Source of the DNA: Streptomyces roseicoloratus | GTDB taxonomy: Bacteria; Actinomycetota; Actinomycetes; Streptomycetales; Streptomycetaceae | DNA: 64,000 nt | NCBI RefSeq assembly: GCF_004117935.1 | Contig: NZ_SDOY01000164.1 | Span: 16,832-80,831, forward strand | Reading direction: 5' to 3' | Shown: in pieces, positions 43,641 through 51,102 of the stretch | Position numbering within the stretch: the first letter of the stretch is position 1 | Layout: every line of letters starts with the position of its first letter | Notes under the pieces: model-generated | Databases searched by the model: none | The model's input: only the letters and a program-made list of their open reading frames with translations | Told to the model about the DNA's origin: nothing | Position numbers and translations under genes: made by a program

Positions 43641-44783
43641 ATGCAGTTCGGGATCTTCACCGTCGGTGACGTGACGACCGACCCCACCACCGGCCGCACC
43701 CCCACCGAGCACGAGCGCATCAAGAACACCGTCGCCATCGCGCTCAAGGCCGAGGAGGTCGGCCTCGACGTCTTCGCGACCGGCGAGCACCACAACCCGC
43801 CGTTCGTCCCGTCGTCCCCGACGACGCTCCTGGGTCACATCGCCGCCCGCACGGAGAACCTCGTCCTCTCCACCTCCACGACCCTCATCACCACCAACGA
43901 CCCGGTGAAGATCGCCGAGGACTACGCGACCCTCCAGCACCTCGCCGACGGCCGCGTCGACCTGATGATGGGCCGCGGCAACACCGGCCCGGTCTACCCG
44001 TGGTTCGGCCAGGACATCCGCCAGGGCATCCCGCTCGCCATCGAGAACTACGCGCTCCTCCACAAGCTGTGGAGGGAGGACGTCGTCGACTGGGAGGGCA
44101 AGTTCCGCACCGCCCTCCAGGGCTTCACGTCCACCCCGCGCCCGCTCGACGACGTCCCGCCGTTCGTCTGGCACGGCTCCATCCGTTCGCCCGAGATCGC
44201 CGAACAGGCCGCGTACTACGGCGACGGCTTCTTCGCGAACCACATCTTCTGGCCCAAGCAGCACACCGAGAAGATGGTCGGTCTCTACCGCCGGCGCTAC
44301 GCGCACTACGGCCACGGCACCCCCGAGCAGGCCATCGTCGGCCTCGGCGGCCAGGTCTTCATGCGCAGGAACTCGCAGGACGCGGTACGGGAGTTCCGCC
44401 CGTACTTCGACAACGCGCCGGTCTACGGCCACGGCCCGTCCCTGGAGGACTTCAGCCGCGAGACCCCGCTGACGGTCGGCTCGCCGCAGCAGGTCATCGA
44501 ACGCACGCTGTCCTTCCGCGACTACGTCGGCGACTACCAGCGCCAGCTCTTCCTGATCGACCACGCGGGCCTGCCGCTGAAGACGGTCCTCGAACAGCTG
44601 GACATCCTCGGCGAGGAGGTCGTCCCCGTCCTGCGCAAGGAGTTCGCGTCCCTGCGCCCGGCCGGCGTACCGGAGACCGCGCCGCTGCACCCGGCCGTAC
44701 GGAAGAACACCGACGGCCACCACGACACCGGCACCGACGGCCACCACCACACCGGCGCCCAGGTCCGGAACCAGGAGGTCTGA
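43641..44783 (+). CDS. LLM class flavin-dependent oxidoreductase (luciferase-like monooxygenase)
   Basis: 380 residues from ATG (a GTG 9 bp upstream at 43632 is possible). MQFGIFTVGDVTTDPTTGRTPTEHERI, VFATGEHHNPPF, STTLITTNDPVKIAEDYATLQHLADGRVDLMMGRGN are landmarks of the CE1758-type LLM group. The C-terminus has a His/Asp/Gly-rich tail (TDGHHDTGTDGHHHTG). It uses reduced FMN supplied by the reductase encoded 4 bp downstream. Substrate unknown. Confidence 0.92.
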   Translation: MQFGIFTVGDVTTDPTTGRTPTEHERIKNTVAIALKAEEVGLDVFATGEHHNPPFVPSSPTTLLGHIAARTENLVLSTSTTLITTNDPVKIAEDYATLQHLADGRVDLMMGRGNTGPVYPWFGQDIRQGIPLAIENYALLHKLWREDVVDWEGKFRTALQGFTSTPRPLDDVPPFVWHGSIRSPEIAEQAAYYGDGFFANHIFWPKQHTEKMVGLYRRRYAHYGHGTPEQAIVGLGGQVFMRRNSQDAVREFRPYFDNAPVYGHGPSLEDFSRETPLTVGSPQQVIERTLSFRDYVGDYQRQLFLIDHAGLPLKTVLEQLDILGEEVVPVLRKEFASLRPAGVPETAPLHPAVRKNTDGHHDTGTDGHHHTGAQVRNQEV

Positions 44784-44787
44784 CCCC

Positions 44788-45420
44788 ATGCGCACCCTCA
44801 AGCTGGTCGCCGTCTCGGCCGGGCTCAGCAGCCCCTCCTCCACCCGGCTGCTCGCCGACCGTCTGCTCCAGATCACCCGCCACCGACTGGCCGAGCAGGA
44901 GTACGCGGTCGACGTCGACGTCGTCGAACTGCGCGACGTCGCCGTCGACATCGCGAACGGCCTCGTCACCGGCTTCCCGTCCGAAAGGCTCCAGGAGGCG
45001 ATCGACAAGGTCACCGGCGCGGACGGCGTGATCGCCGTGACCCCGGTCTTCACGGCCTCGTACAGCGGTCTGTTCAAGTCCTTCTTCGACCTGATCGACC
45101 CGGCGGCGCTGACCGGCACCCCGGTCCTGATCGGCGCCACCGGCGGCACCGCCCGCCACTCCCTCGTCCTCGACCACGCCCTGCGCCCGCTCTTCGCCTA
45201 CCTCCGCGCCGTGGTCGCCCCGACGGCCGTCTACGCGGCCTCGGAGGACTGGGGTTCCGGCGGCGACGCGTACACGGAGGGCCTGCCGTCCCGCATCACC
45301 CGGGCGGGCACCGAGTTCGCGGACCTGATCGCGGGCCGCCCGGAGCGGACGCGGGAGGACGACGAGATCGTCCCCTTCGCACAGCAGCTGGCGGACCTGC
45401 GCCTGGGCCAGGCGTACTGA
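44788..45420 (+). CDS. NAD(P)H-dependent FMN reductase, CE1759 family
   Basis: 210 residues. Flavodoxin-like fold: LVAVSAGLSSPSSTRLLADRL, VIAVTPVFTASYSGLFKSFFDLIDP and PVLIGATGGTARHSLVLDHALRPLFAYLRA. This is the usual partner of the LLM protein upstream and delivers reduced FMN. The 4-bp gap makes co-translation likely. Confidence 0.93.
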   Translation: MRTLKLVAVSAGLSSPSSTRLLADRLLQITRHRLAEQEYAVDVDVVELRDVAVDIANGLVTGFPSERLQEAIDKVTGADGVIAVTPVFTASYSGLFKSFFDLIDPAALTGTPVLIGATGGTARHSLVLDHALRPLFAYLRAVVAPTAVYAASEDWGSGGDAYTEGLPSRITRAGTEFADLIAGRPERTREDDEIVPFAQQLADLRLGQAY

Positions 45421-45482
45421 TCACGAGCGTCGTAGCCGTCCCGTCCGGATCCCGGCCGGGTTCGCGCCGGACGAGTGAACCC

Positions 45483-45510
45483 GAAGGGCGGGAGCGAAGC
45501 CCCGCCCTTC
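45483..45510 (+). terminator. Terminator hairpin after the FMN reductase
   Basis: GAAGGGCGGG (45483-45492) pairs perfectly with CCCGCCCTTC (45501-45510) over an 8-nt loop, 63 bp after the stop codon. No U run follows, as is common in Streptomyces. Confidence 0.65.
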
Positions 45511-45567
45511 CCGCCCTACGGAGAGCTCGACGGGCGCCGGGCGCCCGCCCGGCGCATGATGCGTCTC

Positions 45568-45951
45568 ATGGACATCAAGCTCGAGCTGATCGGCGTCCCC
45601 GTCAGCGACATCGACCGCGCCAAGGCCTTCTACGAGCAGGTCGGCTTCCACGCCGACCACGACGTGACCGTCAGCGACGCGATCCGCTTCGTCCAGATGA
45701 CGCCGCCCGGATCGGCCTGCTCGATCGCGTTCGGCCAGGGCATCACCGAGATGGCGCCGGGCTCCCTGGACAACATGCAGGTCGTCGTCGCCGACATCGA
45801 GGCCGCGCACGCCGACCTCACCTCCCGCGGCGTCGACGTCAGCGCGATCGTCGACCAGCCCTGGGGCTCCTTCGTCTATTTCGCCGACCCGGACGGCAAC
45901 CGCTGGGCGGTCCAGCAGATCACCCCGCGGAACGCGTCGGACGCCGGCTGA
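45568..45951 (+). CDS. VOC family protein (glyoxalase/bleomycin-resistance fold)
   Basis: 127 residues. LIGVPVSDIDRAKAFYEQVGFHADHDVTVSD and FVYFADPDGNRWAVQQI are standard VOC motifs with one full beta-alpha-beta-beta-beta pair. The start at 45568 is the last of three nearby in-frame ATGs (45556, 45559, 45568) and gives the usual N-terminus. Metal ligands are partly missing, so it may be a binding protein rather than an enzyme. Stops with zero spacing against the convergent permease gene (TGATCA). Confidence 0.87.
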   Translation: MDIKLELIGVPVSDIDRAKAFYEQVGFHADHDVTVSDAIRFVQMTPPGSACSIAFGQGITEMAPGSLDNMQVVVADIEAAHADLTSRGVDVSAIVDQPWGSFVYFADPDGNRWAVQQITPRNASDAG

Positions 45952-46815
45952 TCACTTGCGGTTGTAGAGGCGCATCGTCACCGGGCCGAACACCACCACG
46001 AACAGCGCCGACCAGCCCAGCGTCCAGGCGAGGTCGGCCGCCGGCCAGTCGCCCGCCATCAACTCCCGTACCGCCGTCGACAGATGCGTCACCGGGCTGT
46101 TGTTGACGAAGGCCTGCAGCCAGCCGGGCATGGTCCTCGGGTCGACGAAGACGTTCGACAGGAAGGTCAGCGGGAAGATCACCATCATGCTGACGCCGAT
46201 GACGGACTTCTCGCTGCGCAGCAGCAGCCCGAACATCGTCCAGATCCACGAGAACGCGAACGCGAAGACCAGCAGCAGGGCGGTCCCGAGGAGCACGCCC
46301 GCCACCCCGCCGGCCGGCCGGTAGCCGATGACGACGCCGACCGTCAGCATCACGGCGGAGGCGATCAGATAGCGCACGACGTCGCCGAGCAGATAGCCCA
46401 CCATGGGCGCGGGCCGCCAGATCGGCAGCGTGCGGAAGCGGTCGAAGACGCCCTTCTCGATGTCCGTGTTGACCGAGACCCCGGTGTACATCGTGATCAT
46501 CATGACGCTCAGCACCAGGATGCCGGGCAGCAGGAACTGGATGTACTGCGAGACGGAGCCGGCCAGCGCGCCTCCGAAGAGGTACGTGTACATCAGCACC
46601 ATCATGATCGGGAACGCCGTCACGTCGAACAGCTGCTCCGGCACGTGCTTGATCTTCAGCATCGCCCGCCAGCCGAAGGTCAGCGAGGCGGAGAGCGCGC
46701 TGGGCCGCGCCGGACGGGTGTGACCGACGAGCAGGGCGGCCAGTTCGTCGGCCCTGGGGGCGACGAAGTCCGCGGTGGTGGCCTTGTCGGTGGTGCTGGT
46801 GGTCACGGTGCTCAT
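45952..46815 (-). CDS. ABC-2 type transporter permease, DrrB-like
   Basis: 287 residues. FPIMMVLMYTYLFGGALAGSVSQYIQFLLPGILV, FRTLPIWRPAPMVGYLLGDVVRYL and LTFLSNVFVDPRTMPGWLQAFVNNSPVTHLSTAVREL fit the daunorubicin-resistance DrrB family, with six membrane helices. It overlaps the ATPase gene by 4 bp (ATGA). Substrate unknown. Confidence 0.92.
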   Translation of the reverse strand: MSTVTTSTTDKATTADFVAPRADELAALLVGHTRPARPSALSASLTFGWRAMLKIKHVPEQLFDVTAFPIMMVLMYTYLFGGALAGSVSQYIQFLLPGILVLSVMMITMYTGVSVNTDIEKGVFDRFRTLPIWRPAPMVGYLLGDVVRYLIASAVMLTVGVVIGYRPAGGVAGVLLGTALLLVFAFAFSWIWTMFGLLLRSEKSVIGVSMMVIFPLTFLSNVFVDPRTMPGWLQAFVNNSPVTHLSTAVRELMAGDWPAADLAWTLGWSALFVVVFGPVTMRLYNRK

Positions 46816-48035
46816 GCCCTGCCCTCCGGCGCCCTGCCCTCCGTTGCCCCGCCCTCCGTTGCCCCGCCCTCCGTTGCCCCGCCCTCCGTTGCCCTTCCCT
46901 CCGTTGCCCTTCCCTCCGTTGCCCTGCTCTCCGTTGCCCTGCCCGCCGGCGCCCCGCCCTCCGGCTCGCTCTCCTGGTCGCCGTCGCCCGCCCGGTCCCT
47001 GCCGCCGTCGCCGCGGCCGTCGCCGCCGCCGCTTCCCGAGTCACCGCTGCCGCCACCGCCGGACCCGCCGCCGTCGCCCGCCGGGTGGTCCGTCAGCGCG
47101 AGGAAGACCTCGTCCAGGCTGGGCTGGCCGAGCGCGAAGTTGTCGACCGTGATCCCGGCCCGCGCCAGCTCGGCCAGCGCCCGCGCCGCCTGCTCCGCGG
47201 CGCCGATGTCGGTGCCGCGGCCGTTCACGGTGGCGGTGAGCGCGACCGGGTCGGGATCGAGCTGCACGGCGGCGTTCAGCGCGGCGGCGAGGACCCGCTC
47301 GGCCTCCGGCCGCTGCTCCGCCTCCCGCAGCCGTACGTGCACGGAACCCGAGCCCACCGAGGCCTTCAGCTCGCCCTTCGTTCCCTCCGCGATCACCCTG
47401 CCGTGGTCGATCACGGCGATCCGGGAGGCCAGCTGGTCGGCCTCGTCCAGGTACTGCGTGGTCAGCAGCACCGTCGTGCCCTGGGCCACGACCGCGCGGA
47501 CGATGTCCCAGACCTGGTTGCGGCTGCGCGGGTCGAGGCCGGTGGTCGGCTCGTCGAGGAAGAGCAGGTCGGGCACGTTGAGGATGGAGGCCGCGATGTC
47601 GATGCGGCGCCGCATGCCGCCCGAGTAGTTCTTGACCTGCCGGTCCGCCGCGTCCGCGAGCCCGAAGGCGGCGAGCAGCTGCGCGGCCCGCTCGCGGGCG
47701 GCGGGGCGGGAGTGGCCGAGCAGCCGGGCGAGGAGGACCAGGTTCTCGGTGCCGGTCAGGTCCTCGTCGACCGAGGCGTACTGGCCGGTGAGGCTGACCC
47801 GGCCGCGCACCGCGTCGGCGTCCCGCACGACGTCCCTGCCGAAGACCCGGGCGCGGCCGGCGTCCGGCCGGAGGAGGGTGGCGAGCATCTTCACGGCGGT
47901 GGTCTTGCCGGCCCCGTTGGGGCCGAGGACGCCGTAGACGGTGCCGGCCGGGACGCGCAGGTCGATGCCGTCCACGGCGCGGTTGGTGCCGAAGACCTTG
48001 ACCAGGCCTTCGGTCTCGACGGCGAGGTCGGTCAT
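46812..48035 (-). CDS. Daunorubicin-resistance-type ABC ATPase with an expanded C-terminal tail
   Basis: 407 residues from the ATG at 48035, with GGGAGGA upstream. NBD: GPNGAGKTTAVKML, YSGGMRRRIDIAASI, LLFLDEPTTGLDPRSR and LTTQYLDEADQLA, then the DrrA-type C-terminal domain ending ITVDNFALGQPSLDEVFLALTDHPA. Normal family members stop near here. This one continues about 75 residues as Gly/Ser/Asp-rich sequence and then pentapeptide repeats of the type ATEGR/ATEGG. Forms an exporter with the coupled permease. Confidence 0.9.
   Translation of the reverse strand: MTDLAVETEGLVKVFGTNRAVDGIDLRVPAGTVYGVLGPNGAGKTTAVKMLATLLRPDAGRARVFGRDVVRDADAVRGRVSLTGQYASVDEDLTGTENLVLLARLLGHSRPAARERAAQLLAAFGLADAADRQVKNYSGGMRRRIDIAASILNVPDLLFLDEPTTGLDPRSRNQVWDIVRAVVAQGTTVLLTTQYLDEADQLASRIAVIDHGRVIAEGTKGELKASVGSGSVHVRLREAEQRPEAERVLAAALNAAVQLDPDPVALTATVNGRGTDIGAAEQAARALAELARAGITVDNFALGQPSLDEVFLALTDHPAGDGGGSGGGGSGDSGSGGGDGRGDGGRDRAGDGDQESEPEGGAPAGRATESRATEGRATEGRATEGGATEGGATEGGATEGRAPEGRA
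46817..46963. repeat. 15-bp minisatellite at the 3' end of the DrrA-like gene
   Basis: About nine to ten adjacent 15-bp units of the CCCTCCGTTGCCCCG type (variants CTTCC and CCTGCTC) encode the ATEGR-like repeats. The array ends 2 bp before the stop/start overlap with the permease gene. Confidence 0.9.
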
Positions 48036-48161
48036 ACGCGTGTCCTCCCGGCGGGCGGTTTCGCGCCCGCTCCCCACCAGTCTCCGACGGCCGGCCGGGT
48101 CGTGCCAGGCGGCCTGCGCCGCGCACGCCGGACTCGGCCCGGGCGGGCCGGCCTCGCCGCC

Positions 48162-48566
48162 TCAGTACGGCGCGGGTCGGCCGGCGGCGTCCTCGTGGGT
48201 GTAGAAGAGGTAGAAGGCGCCGGCGCCGGTGGCCACGCCGACGATCAGGCCGAGCATCGACGACGAGAACACGCTGTGGTCGGACAGGCTGAAGAGGAAG
48301 CCGATCGCGATGCCGGTCAGGGCGCCCCAGGCCGCCGCGCGCAGCTCGCGCCGCAGCGTCCGGCCGTAGCGGCGGAGCGCGTACACGGACACGGCGAGGA
48401 CGACGGCCGAGATCAGGCCGAGCCAGAGCTGACCCCAGGACAGCGCCTCGCCGCGGCGGGCGATGACGGGGGCGTACAGGCCGTAGGCGATGCCGAGGGT
48501 GACGGGCAGCCCCCAGCCGTGCGTGCTGAACTGCCGGTGGGCGGGTACCGCTGCGTGTGCGGCCAT
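48162..48566 (-). CDS. Small multi-pass membrane protein
   Basis: 134 residues. Four predicted helices: about 18-38 (LPVTLGIAYGLYAPVIA), 44-63 (LGLISAVVLAVSVYAL), 77-95 (AWGALTGIAIGFLFSL) and 104-122 (MLGLIVGVATGAGAFYLFYT). No family recognised. Upstream are GC repeats (48590-48636). It lies downstream of ridA on the same strand but with about 110 bp between. Confidence 0.75.
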   Translation of the reverse strand: MAAHAAVPAHRQFSTHGWGLPVTLGIAYGLYAPVIARRGEALSWGQLWLGLISAVVLAVSVYALRRYGRTLRRELRAAAWGALTGIAIGFLFSLSDHSVFSSSMLGLIVGVATGAGAFYLFYTHEDAAGRPAPY

Positions 48567-48589
48567 GGGAGGACTCCTTTCCCGCGCCG

Positions 48590-48636
48590 TGCCCGCGCGG
48601 ACGTGCCGCGCGGGCGTGCCGCGCGGGCGTGCTGCA
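48590..48636. repeat. 13-bp CGCGCGGGCGTGC repeats
   Basis: Three adjacent units, with variants, immediately upstream of the membrane-protein gene. Confidence 0.7.
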
Positions 48637-48676
48637 CCCTCCAGGGCACACCCGCCCGGTACCCGCCGCAAGTGGA

Positions 48677-49108
48677 TCAGCCGGCCGCCGGCGGCCGTAC
48701 GGCGACCGCGTCGATCTCGAAGAGCATGCCGGGCAGCGCGAGGGCCGCGACGCCGCTCAGGGTCTGGGCCGGCAGCCGCTCGCCGAAGACGGCGTACAGG
48801 GCCTTGCCGAGGACCTCCAGCTTGGCGAGGTCGTGGTCGACGACGTACGAACCGAGCCGGACCACGTGCTGCGGACCGAGGCCCACGCCCTCCAGGGCGC
48901 GGCGGAGGTTGGCGAGGGCGAGCTCGACCTGCGCGGCGAAGTCGCCGGGCACGGGCGCGCCGGTGGCGTCGGAGGCGTACTGGCCGGCGACGAAGACGAG
49001 TTCGCCGGGCGCGGAGGCGACGTGGGCGTAGCCGAAGGGCGTGGGGTCGTGGAGGGTCGCGGGGTTGGTGAGGGTGCGCTGGTCGTCGTGCGGGTGCGTG
49101 ACGCTCAT
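48677..49108 (-). CDS. RidA/YER057c/UK114 family protein
   Basis: 143 residues. PFGYAHVASAPGELVFVAGQYASD, QVELALANLRRALEGVGLGPQHVVRLGSYVVD and LPGMLFEIDAVAVRP are RidA landmarks. RidA enzymes hydrolyse reactive enamine/imine intermediates; the Arg normally at the C-terminal part of the active site is in AVRPPAAG context. Regulated probably by the divergently encoded Rrf2 protein, since both promoters share CTGGATATT. Confidence 0.88.
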   Translation of the reverse strand: MSVTHPHDDQRTLTNPATLHDPTPFGYAHVASAPGELVFVAGQYASDATGAPVPGDFAAQVELALANLRRALEGVGLGPQHVVRLGSYVVDHDLAKLEVLGKALYAVFGERLPAQTLSGVAALALPGMLFEIDAVAVRPPAAG

Positions 49109-49143
49109 GAGGTGCGTACTTCCTTCCCGTAACAAGGACATCG

Positions 49144-49152
49144 AATATCCAG
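49144..49152 (-). promoter_or_regulatory. Rrf2-type half-site upstream of ridA
   Basis: CTGGATATT on the minus strand (AATATCCAG on the plus), about 36 bp before the ridA ATG, in an AT-rich stretch that should hold the promoter. Identical to 49760-49768. Confidence 0.5.
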
Positions 49153-49279
49153 AATAAAGTGGGGTGCTGGGGATGTCGACAGTGCCGACAGGACGCCGGC
49201 AGGACGCCGGCCGGGCGGGCTCGTCGCGGACGTGCGAGCAGGGGCGGCCCGTTGCGGGGAGCACGGCCCGACCCTGGCC

Positions 49280-49750
49280 TCAGAGGTCGGCGAACCAGCG
49301 GCGGATCCGGTCGGGTGCGCCGGGCGCCTGCCGTTCCGCCCGGGCCCGTACGTCCGCGAGGGTCTGGGCGGCGAGCTCCCTCCGCCAGGCGAGGTCGGCG
49401 CGGCCCATCGCGTCGGCGATGGCGCACTCGGCGGTCGGCCGCCCCGTCGTCGCGCCGGGCCCCTGGCCGCGGATCTCGGTGCAGCGGAAGGCCTCGTCGG
49501 GGCCCTCGATCGCGGTGACCACGTCCATCAACGTGATCCGGTCGAGCGACCTGGCGAGCCGGAAGCCGCCCTGGCAACCGGGGACGGAGCTCAGGATCCC
49601 GGCCCTGACGAGGGACTGGAGCTGCTTGTTGAGGTAGGCCGGGGGCAGCTCGTGGTACCCGGCGAGCCGGGCCGCGGTGACGGCGCGCTCCTCGCCGATC
49701 CAGGCCAGGTTGAGGCAGCTGTGCAGCGCCCACTCGACACCCTCGTTCAT
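49280..49750 (-). CDS. Rrf2 family transcriptional regulator
   Basis: 156 residues. NEGVEWALHSCLNLAWI, the winged helix about 25-65 (YLNKQLQSLVRAGILSSVPGCQGGFRLARS) and the C-terminal LMDVVTAIEGPDEAFRCTEIRG fit the Rrf2 family. Cysteines are present in the GCQGG, FRCTE and AECAIA contexts, but the spacing is not the IscR/NsrR cluster pattern. It is convergent with nothing and divergent from the DUF7144-like gene. The palindrome 9-29 bp before its start is a likely own operator. Confidence 0.88.
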   Translation of the reverse strand: MNEGVEWALHSCLNLAWIGEERAVTAARLAGYHELPPAYLNKQLQSLVRAGILSSVPGCQGGFRLARSLDRITLMDVVTAIEGPDEAFRCTEIRGQGPGATTGRPTAECAIADAMGRADLAWRRELAAQTLADVRARAERQAPGAPDRIRRWFADL

Positions 49751-49758
49751 CCTCACAT

Positions 49759-49779
49759 CCTGGATATTAATCATCCAGG
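49759..49779. promoter_or_regulatory. Rrf2 operator
   Basis: CCTGGAT (49759-49765), 7-bp spacer and ATCCAGG (49773-49779) form a perfect inverted repeat immediately upstream of the Rrf2 start. The left half with its neighbours (CTGGATATT) recurs before ridA. Confidence 0.65.
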
Positions 49780-49852
49780 TTACGAAGAGGCAATCCCCCG
49801 TCTCACCCGCCCGGCCCATCAGAAGGTTCCGAACCGGACGCCCGCTCCCACG

Positions 49853-50299
49853 ATGAGCAGCATGAGCCAGAACACGACACCTCCGCGCCCGTCCCCGACG
49901 CCGGCGAGGGACGACGGCTGGGCCGCGGGCGGCACCATCTTCGCCGGCGTCCTCATGACGGTCATCGGCGTCCTGGACGTCTTCCAGGGCATCGCCGCGA
50001 TCGCCGAGGACGACGTCTACGCCCGGGTCGGCGACTACGTCTTCAAGTTCGACCTGACCTCCTGGGGCTGGATCCACCTGTGCCTCGGCGTCGTCGTCAT
50101 GATCGTCGGCTTCGGGGTCCTCAAGGGCGCCGCGTGGGCCCGGATCGCGGGCATCGCGCTCGCCTCGCTGAACATCGTGCTCCAGTTCCTGTTCCTGCCC
50201 TACCAGCCCTGGTGGGCGCTGTTCTCCATGGCGGTCTCGATCTTCGTGGTCTGGGCCCTCGCGACCGACGGCTCCTACGGAAGGAACACGGCCGTATGA
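49853..50299 (+). CDS. Four-helix membrane protein, DUF7144-like
   Basis: 148 residues from the ATG at 49853 (an ATG at 49862 is equally possible). Helices: about 25-45 (GGTIFAGVLMTVIGVLDVFQG), 75-95 (WIHLCLGVVVMIVGFGVL), 100-118 and 122-140 (ALFSMAVSIFVVWALAT). The GW...G-containing core resembles small Streptomyces membrane proteins of the DUF7144 type. Its stop overlaps the next gene (ATGA), a lipoprotein, so they may form a surface complex. Confidence 0.8.
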   Translation: MSSMSQNTTPPRPSPTPARDDGWAAGGTIFAGVLMTVIGVLDVFQGIAAIAEDDVYARVGDYVFKFDLTSWGWIHLCLGVVVMIVGFGVLKGAAWARIAGIALASLNIVLQFLFLPYQPWWALFSMAVSIFVVWALATDGSYGRNTAV

Positions 50300-50739
50300 C
50301 GCGCCGACCCCGCACGGCCCGCGCCGCCGCCTTCCTCTCCCTCGCCGCCCTCGGCGCCGCCCTGACGGGCTGCGACCAGGCGAAGGACGCGGCCGGGGGC
50401 ATCGTGTCCTCGGCCACGGCGGCGGTGGCGTCCGCCGCGCAGCGGCAGATGGACGAGATCAAGGACGGGGTCAACGCCAAGGCCGACGTCAAGGCCGGGC
50501 CGACCTCCGTGGACGGCGACCGGACGGTCGCCGAGATCACCGCGACCAACCCCAAGGACAAGACCGCCGACTACACGGTGATGGTCAACTTCCGCGACAC
50601 GCAGGGCAATCTGCTCGACGCCGTGGTCCTGAACATCGACGGCGTCGAGGCCGGCAGGTCCAGGACCGGCACGGCGCGCAGCAACCGCACCCTGTCCGGC
50701 GACACGGAGGCCGAGATCGCCCAGGCGGTCCGCCACTGA
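50296..50739 (+). CDS. FxLYD-type small lipoprotein
   Basis: 147 residues. Signal peptide with lipobox LGAALTGC (Cys about 26), then an Ala-rich helix and a domain containing VAEITATNPKDKTADYTVMVNFRDTQGNLLD, with the beta-strand pattern of FxLYD domains. Translationally coupled to the upstream membrane protein. Confidence 0.8.
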   Translation: MTRRPRTARAAAFLSLAALGAALTGCDQAKDAAGGIVSSATAAVASAAQRQMDEIKDGVNAKADVKAGPTSVDGDRTVAEITATNPKDKTADYTVMVNFRDTQGNLLDAVVLNIDGVEAGRSRTGTARSNRTLSGDTEAEIAQAVRH

Positions 50740-50784
50740 CGCCCCGCCTCGCGCGACGTCCACCGATCGGCCAGGCTGGAAAGC

Positions 50785-51021
50785 ATGGAGAACGACGAGA
50801 TCCTCGAGAACATCGGCTCCCTCGTCGAGGAGGAGCGCAGCCTGCGGCAGCGCACCGGCGGCCTCCAGGACGAGGAACGCACCCGGCTCGCCGAGCTGGA
50901 GGTCCAGCTCGACCAGTGCTGGGACCTCCTGCGCCAACGCCGCGCCAAGGCCGAGTTCGGCGAGGACCCGGACACAGCGGCCGTCCGCCCGGCGGCCGAG
51001 GTGGAGAACTACCGCAGCTGA
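50785..51021 (+). CDS. DUF2630 family protein
   Basis: 78 residues: ILENIGSLVEEERSLRQRT and LEVQLDQCWDLLRQRRAKAEFG, an almost fully helical protein matching the small DUF2630 family. No partner evident. Function unknown. Confidence 0.88.
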   Translation: MENDEILENIGSLVEEERSLRQRTGGLQDEERTRLAELEVQLDQCWDLLRQRRAKAEFGEDPDTAAVRPAAEVENYRS

Positions 51022-51102
51022 CCCACGGCGTCCCCCGCCACCACCGACGGAACTCGGCCGCCCTCCCCCGCCACCACCCCGGGCCCGCCGTACGTTTGAC
51101 CC

